Below, in pieces: positions 6,907 through 10,848 of a stretch of 10,848 bases of DNA. Position 1 is the stretch's first letter, and each line of letters opens with the position of its first letter. Both the position numbers and the translations under genes were made by a program. The notes beneath the pieces are model-generated. The model saw only the letters and a program-made list of their open reading frames with translations. It made no database searches and was not told where the DNA came from. The DNA comes from Opitutia bacterium. Lineage in GTDB: Bacteria; Verrucomicrobiota; Verrucomicrobiia; Opitutales; Seribacteraceae. The DNA is taken from the NCBI GenBank assembly GCA_018695085.1, contig JABHOU010000054.1:1-10848 (forward strand), in the 5' to 3' direction.

Positions 6907-7863
6907 CTATTTGTTCTTCTCTTTCAAACCGATCTGCCACCGATCACCATGCTGCTTGTGCCCCGGGTCGATGCAGCGCAATTCCAATTCGGCGGACTCT
7001 TTGGTCAGCTTCATGTCGATCCATCCGTGGGCATGGCCTTTTCCGAAATAGTAACTCACGGCTGGTTGGTTAATGAGATGGAGGTGGTCGCGTTGATCAT
7101 GCTGCCATTCATGCGTATGGCCATAAAGATAAGCCCGGGCATGATTTCGTTTGGCTAGTGCTTTCAGCAAAGAGACTCCGTCATGCATGCCCTTGATGGG
7201 ACGCACGCCACGATTGGGATACGGGTTGAAGTGACCCAAAACAAGGGCTGGCTTGTTCGCACGCTTATCGAGTTCTTGGGCAAGCCAGTTTAACTGTTTT
7301 TCTCCCAAAATTCCCTTTCTTCCGGAATCCAACAGCAAGAGGTTAGCATGCGGCAATTCAATCACGCCCGCTTGAATGCCCATCTGCTCCTTCTTAAGGA
7401 ACGGGATCAACTTCCACAAATTCTCCCGATTGTCGTGATTGCCGATCGTCACGTGGACGGTAATTCCAGCTGCACGAATCGGTTCAAGAAGCCTGAGTAA
7501 CTCTTTGTACTCGGCTTCTGTCCCTCTGCTCATGGCGCAGTCCCCGTTGACGATCAGCTGAGCCGGTCGTGGATTGAGTGAGATTACGCTTTTGGCTGCC
7601 TCAGTAAGGCATTTTGCCATATTTACGCTTTCGTGCTCGCCCTCCTTGACGGGCGAACCCGGCCACTTGGTACCCGGGTAGACAAGATTTGGATTCGCAC
7701 TGATGTGCGTATCGGCAAGCAAAGCCACCCGGTTTTGATCCAATCGAGCGAAATGGTCAGCTGCTTTGGCTAGAGAAGAAGACGCTGTTATTGCAGTGCC
7801 GCCAAGAGCGAGCGAACCCTTGATGAATTGGCGACGATTGATCGGTGGTAGAATGATTGGCAT
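6907..7863 (-). CDS. Tat-exported calcineurin-like metallophosphoesterase
   Basis: A 318-aa metallophosphatase. The N-terminus has a twin-arginine signal (NRRQFIKGSLALGG, 9-22) and a small-residue h-region to about residue 35, so it is probably exported already folded with its metals. The five family motifs are in order: D51-T-H53, G107-D108 in IVNGD, G141-N-H143-D144, H211 in LGHFNP, and G248-H249-T-H251. These give a complete di-metal site. The family cleaves phosphomonoesters or diesters; the cyclic-nucleotide phosphodiesterase-like branch is the closest type I recognise, but substrate cannot be read from the sequence. The ATG at 7863 has no clear ribosome site. It is 74 bases after the membrane-protein gene and only five bases ahead of the trimodular hydrolase. 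Confidence 0.93.
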   Translation of the reverse strand: MPIILPPINRRQFIKGSLALGGTAITASSSLAKAADHFARLDQNRVALLADTHISANPNLVYPGTKWPGSPVKEGEHESVNMAKCLTEAAKSVISLNPRPAQLIVNGDCAMSRGTEAEYKELLRLLEPIRAAGITVHVTIGNHDNRENLWKLIPFLKKEQMGIQAGVIELPHANLLLLDSGRKGILGEKQLNWLAQELDKRANKPALVLGHFNPYPNRGVRPIKGMHDGVSLLKALAKRNHARAYLYGHTHEWQHDQRDHLHLINQPAVSYYFGKGHAHGWIDMKLTKESAELELRCIDPGHKQHGDRWQIGLKEKNK

Positions 7864-7937
7864 ACTGAGTTCAGCGTAAGGACTGACGGTTTGGTCTGCA
7901 ACCCGCTACTGGAAGATTTTCTCGAATTCCCCAAACC

Positions 7938-8555
7938 TTAACGGCTTGATTCGATAGGAACTCCGAACCACTCCGAAAGGGTCTCGCTCAACCACACGAT
8001 GGATTCACGACTGGGTGTCTTGGAATCCAGTTTATACTTCTTTTTGCCAACAACCCAAAGAGTGTACCATTTGGAACTGCCTCCCCCTTCCTTACTACTC
8101 ACTCTTTTTACATGCATCTTGAAACTTTTCATTTCTTGAGACCCGATGAACTTTTTGGAGAAAAAACATAAAAATTGCTTCTTGAGCTCAAGACCCCCTA
8201 TAAATGCGGTGAAGAAAGTCGTTCCGAGCAAAGCCCATAGTATTTCGCAACCAAAATAGAGAAGAAAACCAACTCCAATCAATAAAGCTCCCGCGACCAC
8301 CATACCGGCTTCCTCGAAAGGTCGTTCGAAAAGTTTGGACCAACCACGTATCCCAAGATACAAAGGCACTCCACTGAAAACACCTGCAAATATAGAATAT
8401 ATAATGGCCGCAATTATTCTCGTACTCAACTCTTGTGGACCATAGTAAATGATATGCGTGTCGGGCTCCGGGGATGGGATGATTTGAATTGAGTCCGTAA
8501 TTTTATGCGGAGTATCAAAACCGTGTGGAGGAAATTCTGGTAAAGGATCACTCAT
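7938..8555 (-). CDS. Membrane protein with C-terminal cytosolic domain, unknown function
   Basis: I do not recognise a named family in this 205-aa protein. A Pro-rich soluble N-terminus (1-42) contains IIYYGPQELSTR. A first membrane segment spans about 46-68, and a hydrophobic stretch of about 84-120 can hold one or two further segments. Residues about 121-205 form a basic, beta-rich domain (SFKMHVKRVSS, then WYTLWVVGKKKYKL) ending in an amphipathic helix (ESIVWLSETLSEWFG). This layout resembles bacterial inner-membrane proteins with a PH-like domain, though that is a structural guess. There is no signal peptide and no visible catalytic motif. It is flanked by gaps of 103 bases upstream and 74 bases downstream, so it may have its own promoter, but none is convincing. 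Codon usage appears more AT-rich than in the neighbouring enzyme genes. Confidence 0.8.
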   Translation of the reverse strand: MSDPLPEFPPHGFDTPHKITDSIQIIPSPEPDTHIIYYGPQELSTRIIAAIIYSIFAGVFSGVPLYLGIRGWSKLFERPFEEAGMVVAGALLIGVGFLLYFGCEILWALLGTTFFTAFIGGLELKKQFLCFFSKKFIGSQEMKSFKMHVKRVSSKEGGGSSKWYTLWVVGKKKYKLDSKTPSRESIVWLSETLSEWFGVPIESSR

Positions 8556-8658
8556 ACCGTCATTACGATATTTTTTCTTTTGGTCATGCAGTCTACGAAA
8601 AGGCGATCAGAAGCTTTTTGCAATATTTGATAATCAACTAAGTTACTTTAAAATTATT

Positions 8659-9492
8659 TTAGTTTTTTGGCTTCAATCTTTTCAGGGCTTTTGGAAAAGC
8701 GATCTCTGCCCAAACTGGTTTATGATCCGACAAAGGCTTCTTTAATTCGATGATTCCACCACTCTTGGTAATGGCCTTGGAACCTGTATTGTAAAAAATA
8801 TGATCAATCACGCCAAGGTTCGGCTGTTCGGGCTTCAATGCATTATAAGTGAACTCCTTGGAGACATCGATCTCCAGATCCTTCCAGGTCGGTCTTAACC
8901 CTGATGCCTCAAGCATCTTCATGGCCCCATCGCCCAGATTGTTATTGAAATCTCCGAGCACGATCACCCGATCTGTCTTTTCCTTTGATAAGACCTCGTT
9001 TGCCAAACGATAGGCATGACCCGTATTATGACTGTCTGTCGAACGACAAATATGAAGGGAGTAAAATGCGACTAAGATACCATCAATCTTGGTGGTGGCT
9101 TTCACACACGAAGCCGGATTCCAGGAACGCCTTCGCTCAACACTTAGTTCATGCTCGGCCGTAAGCTCGAGTGGCGTCCGGCTCAGAATTGATTTGTACT
9201 TATCTTTGTGGTTAGCCGACGAGACCTTGCCCACATAGACGTGTTTCATACCTAGAACCTTGCCAACGCGAGCCGTCCATTCCCCACCCGGAACTTCATT
9301 AAATCCAATGATATCAAGCTTGTAGGGTTTGAACATCCTGCCAATTTCTTCGGGCGAGGCATTTTTTCCAAACTCCACATTGTACGCGGCGACGCGCACA
9401 TGTGTCAACTTGTCGGATTCGGACGCACCCATGACGGTTGACATACCCCACAAAGTGGATGCAAGCATGAACACCGAGCTCCCAATCTTCAT
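8659..9492 (-). CDS. Secreted endonuclease/exonuclease/phosphatase (EEP) family protein 1
   Basis: A 277-aa protein with a signal peptide (cleavage near VMGA, residue 23) and a full EEP fold. The family residues are visible: N38 in AAYNVEFG, E66 in GFNEVPGG, H147 in YSLHICR, D181 and N183 in LGDFNNN, D230-H231 in VIDHIFY, and D256-H257 in LSDHKP. These form the Mg2+-dependent phosphoester-cleaving site shared with DNase I, sphingomyelinase and inositol phosphatases, so the chemistry is clear but the substrate is not. The start codon overlaps the preceding stop (ATGA, 9489-9492), indicating translational coupling to EEP protein 2. It is the last of three EEP genes; the 103-base AT-rich gap after it contains no good terminator. 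Extracellular nuclease or phospholipid/phosphodiester scavenging are equal possibilities. Confidence 0.92.
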   Translation of the reverse strand: MKIGSSVFMLASTLWGMSTVMGASESDKLTHVRVAAYNVEFGKNASPEEIGRMFKPYKLDIIGFNEVPGGEWTARVGKVLGMKHVYVGKVSSANHKDKYKSILSRTPLELTAEHELSVERRRSWNPASCVKATTKIDGILVAFYSLHICRSTDSHNTGHAYRLANEVLSKEKTDRVIVLGDFNNNLGDGAMKMLEASGLRPTWKDLEIDVSKEFTYNALKPEQPNLGVIDHIFYNTGSKAITKSGGIIELKKPLSDHKPVWAEIAFPKALKRLKPKN

Positions 9493-10451
9493 TTTGTTTT
9501 CTTTGGAAGCTTGAAATCAGCAACCAACGCACGGTGATCGGAAGGGTAAGGAGAAATAACGATGTCTGCGTCTTTCCGGTTTTCGCCGACAATCTTCACT
9601 TCGTTCAGTTTTATTCCCTTGCCTTTATAGTATACGAAATCGATACGGTCATGGTGAGTCGTGGGATCATCGAATTTATAAAAGGAAGACCAGGTGTAGC
9701 CCGGGTTTTTCATCTCGTCGGGATAGATCGTGCGATAGGCATCGGTAAAGCCAGCCTTGGCCATTTCAGTAGAAGTGGGATAGGTCACTTTGATCGGATG
9801 GCGACCTGCCTTGGCCGCCGCCGCCGTCCAGTCCAGGTGGGAGGGTTCATTGAAATCACCCACCACAAAAATGGGTGCCTGTTTGTCGGGTAGTGATTTG
9901 ATTTGCCTGAGCACTTTTGCGATCTCCGCACCGCGTGCCTTTTTTGCCCATTCGATTGCCTCGGCTTCGGTCTTGATGAATGTGATATTATTTGTGTGCT
10001 TGTGCCATCTCGGACGAATCTCCAGCAACTGATAAGGCTGGTAGGGATGGGAGGATAGGTGGACATTAAAAACATAAGCGGGCCTGCCTGAATCCAGTTT
10101 TACTTTTACTCCACTGTAGAGTGAATCGACAATTTCATAACGCGTTAGAATCTGGGAACCCTTACCCATGTCATGATTCCAACCAAGCAACTTGGCGAGC
10201 TCCTCCAATTTGTCACCCCGCGGTGATCTCGTTTCCTGAATACCGACAATATCAGCCTTGGCCAACTGGATCGCTTTGACCGTTTTGGACAAGGGTTGCT
10301 TCAGCATTACCACCCCACCTCGGTGTATGTTGTAGGACATTACACGAAGGCTTTTGTCTTCAGTTTCGGCCTGCACTGGGCTGATAAGGCCACGTACAAT
10401 AATGCCAACAAGTGCTCCTAGTGCACAAATATTGTGTAAGATACTATTCAT
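9489..10451 (-). CDS. Secreted EEP family protein 2
   Basis: A 320-aa EEP-fold phosphohydrolase with a signal peptide ending near SPVQA (about residue 28). Catalytic and metal residues are in order: N41 in MSYNIHRGG, E73 in GIQETRS, H131 in NVHLSSH, D199 and N201 in VGDFNEP, D268 and D271 in HHDRIDFVYY, and D305-H306 in PSDHRA. An insertion after the catalytic His (about 135-175), rich in Trp, His and Lys, distinguishes it from protein 1. ATG at 10451 shares one base with the preceding TGA; an adjacent GTG at 10454 would add one residue and give a 4-base overlap. Either way it is translationally coupled to the gene before and, by ATGA, to the gene after. Substrate unknown; the YNIHRGG and HHDRIDFVYY motifs fit metal-dependent phosphodiesterases. 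Confidence 0.92.
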   Translation of the reverse strand: MNSILHNICALGALVGIIVRGLISPVQAETEDKSLRVMSYNIHRGGVVMLKQPLSKTVKAIQLAKADIVGIQETRSPRGDKLEELAKLLGWNHDMGKGSQILTRYEIVDSLYSGVKVKLDSGRPAYVFNVHLSSHPYQPYQLLEIRPRWHKHTNNITFIKTEAEAIEWAKKARGAEIAKVLRQIKSLPDKQAPIFVVGDFNEPSHLDWTAAAAKAGRHPIKVTYPTSTEMAKAGFTDAYRTIYPDEMKNPGYTWSSFYKFDDPTTHHDRIDFVYYKGKGIKLNEVKIVGENRKDADIVISPYPSDHRALVADFKLPKKTK

Positions 10452-10848
10452 CACTTGTAGTTAGTCTTGGAGATTTCTAATTCACACCATACCCACGGAT
10501 GATCGGATAAACATCCATCCGATTTTACATTATCCTTGTTTTGATTCTTGGGTCCCCAGTCTCTGCCGGTTTGCAAAAGTTTCATCCCTTTCTTCGTACT
10601 GTAGAGAATATGGTCGATTGATTTTTCTTGGGTCGCATTCTTCATCTTGGTCGTTTTCAACAGGGAGCGCATGACCAAGCCACCGGTCCATTCATTAAAG
10701 TCTCCCCCGACAATAACGTCGAACGAAGCATCTTCTTTATTAATTCGCTCGGCCAGACCTCTTTGTTTCGATCCCTCCCAAGAAGCGACTTGGGTTGGCT
10801 GACGCTTGTGGTGCGCGAATCCCGGCAAGTGAAGGCTGTAGAGAGCGA
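10451..10848 (-). CDS. EEP family protein 3, C-terminal part (cut by window edge)
   Basis: The 5' part lies outside the window; 131 codons are visible, reading open to the last base. The fragment begins with ALYSLHLPGF, whose His is the family's catalytic histidine, so roughly the N-terminal half (signal, Asn and Glu motifs) is missing from view. Counting visible residues, GGDFNEW carries D49 and N51, SIDHILY has D78-H79 and LSDHPW has D115-H116. All C-terminal EEP motifs are therefore intact. A TTG inside the frame at 10828 should not be taken as the start. Its TGA overlaps the start of EEP protein 2. As the first visible gene of the EEP trio, it or something further upstream should carry the promoter. 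Confidence 0.88.
   Translation of the reverse strand, partial: ALYSLHLPGFAHHKRQPTQVASWEGSKQRGLAERINKEDASFDVIVGGDFNEWTGGLVMRSLLKTTKMKNATQEKSIDHILYSTKKGMKLLQTGRDWGPKNQNKDNVKSDGCLSDHPWVWCELEISKTNYK

Noticed and set aside
6902..6940. Upstream GTG start for the trimodular hydrolase
   Set aside because: It would overlap the end of the metallophosphatase gene and put 13 mostly charged residues in front of a clean signal peptide.
7888..7937. Inverted repeat GGTTTGG / CCAAACC between the membrane-protein gene and the metallophosphatase
   Set aside because: Only 7 bases per arm with a 36-base loop and no T-run; too weak to call a terminator or operator.
8620..8660. AT-rich palindromes (TTGATTATCAA and TAAAATAATTTTA) after EEP gene 1
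   Set aside because: The loops are a single base and the stems are almost all A-T; expected by chance in such AT-rich sequence and not a workable terminator.
10451..10828. A complete 125-codon gene starting at TTG 10828
   Set aside because: The frame continues open to the window edge and the extra residues include the EEP catalytic SLH motif, so it is the end of a longer gene.

Overview
The window looks like a piece of chromosome from a free-living, probably aquatic member of the Verrucomicrobiota or Planctomycetota. This is inferred from the gene content: formylglycine sulfatases, an EF-hand esterase, a glucuronoyl-esterase-like domain, a Tat-exported metallophosphatase, and almost no Shine-Dalgarno sequences. 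Base composition is moderate and no tRNA, rRNA, CRISPR array, transposase or integrase is visible. Every convincing gene lies on the minus strand, so transcription runs from high to low coordinates.

In transcription order, the right end (10848 to 8659) holds three consecutive, divergent endonuclease/exonuclease/phosphatase (EEP) family genes. The first is cut by the window edge, and all three are joined by 1-4 base start/stop overlaps. A small membrane protein of unknown function follows (8555-7938), then a twin-arginine-exported calcineurin-like metallophosphatase (7863-6907). Five bases later begins a very large secreted protein (6901-3587). It joins three different hydrolases in one chain: a CE15 glucuronoyl-esterase-like domain, an SGNH/GDSL esterase and a type I sulfatase.

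Immediately after it comes the oddest stretch of the window. A 21-codon frame (3572-3507) encodes little more than a signal peptide and ends in TAA. In the same frame, 6 bases further on, starts a short CvfB-like S1/winged-helix protein (3500-3045). Behind that lies a 32-codon, coding-like tail (3018-2920) with no gene in front of it, followed by a small hairpin (2906-2888). Together these suggest a decayed or rearranged site. The left part carries a second, separate sulfatase with an atypical CRPSL active-site motif (2728-1346) and an EF-hand alpha/beta-hydrolase (1276-20).

Almost all the enzymes carry export signals and cleave esters: carboxylic esters of uronic acids, acetyl esters, sulfate esters and phosphate esters. 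A reasonable inference is that they strip substituents from sulfated, acetylated, uronic-acid-containing polysaccharides and scavenge phosphate. No glycoside hydrolase, polysaccharide lyase, transporter or regulator is present in the window, so the backbone-cleaving partner and the true substrate cannot be named.
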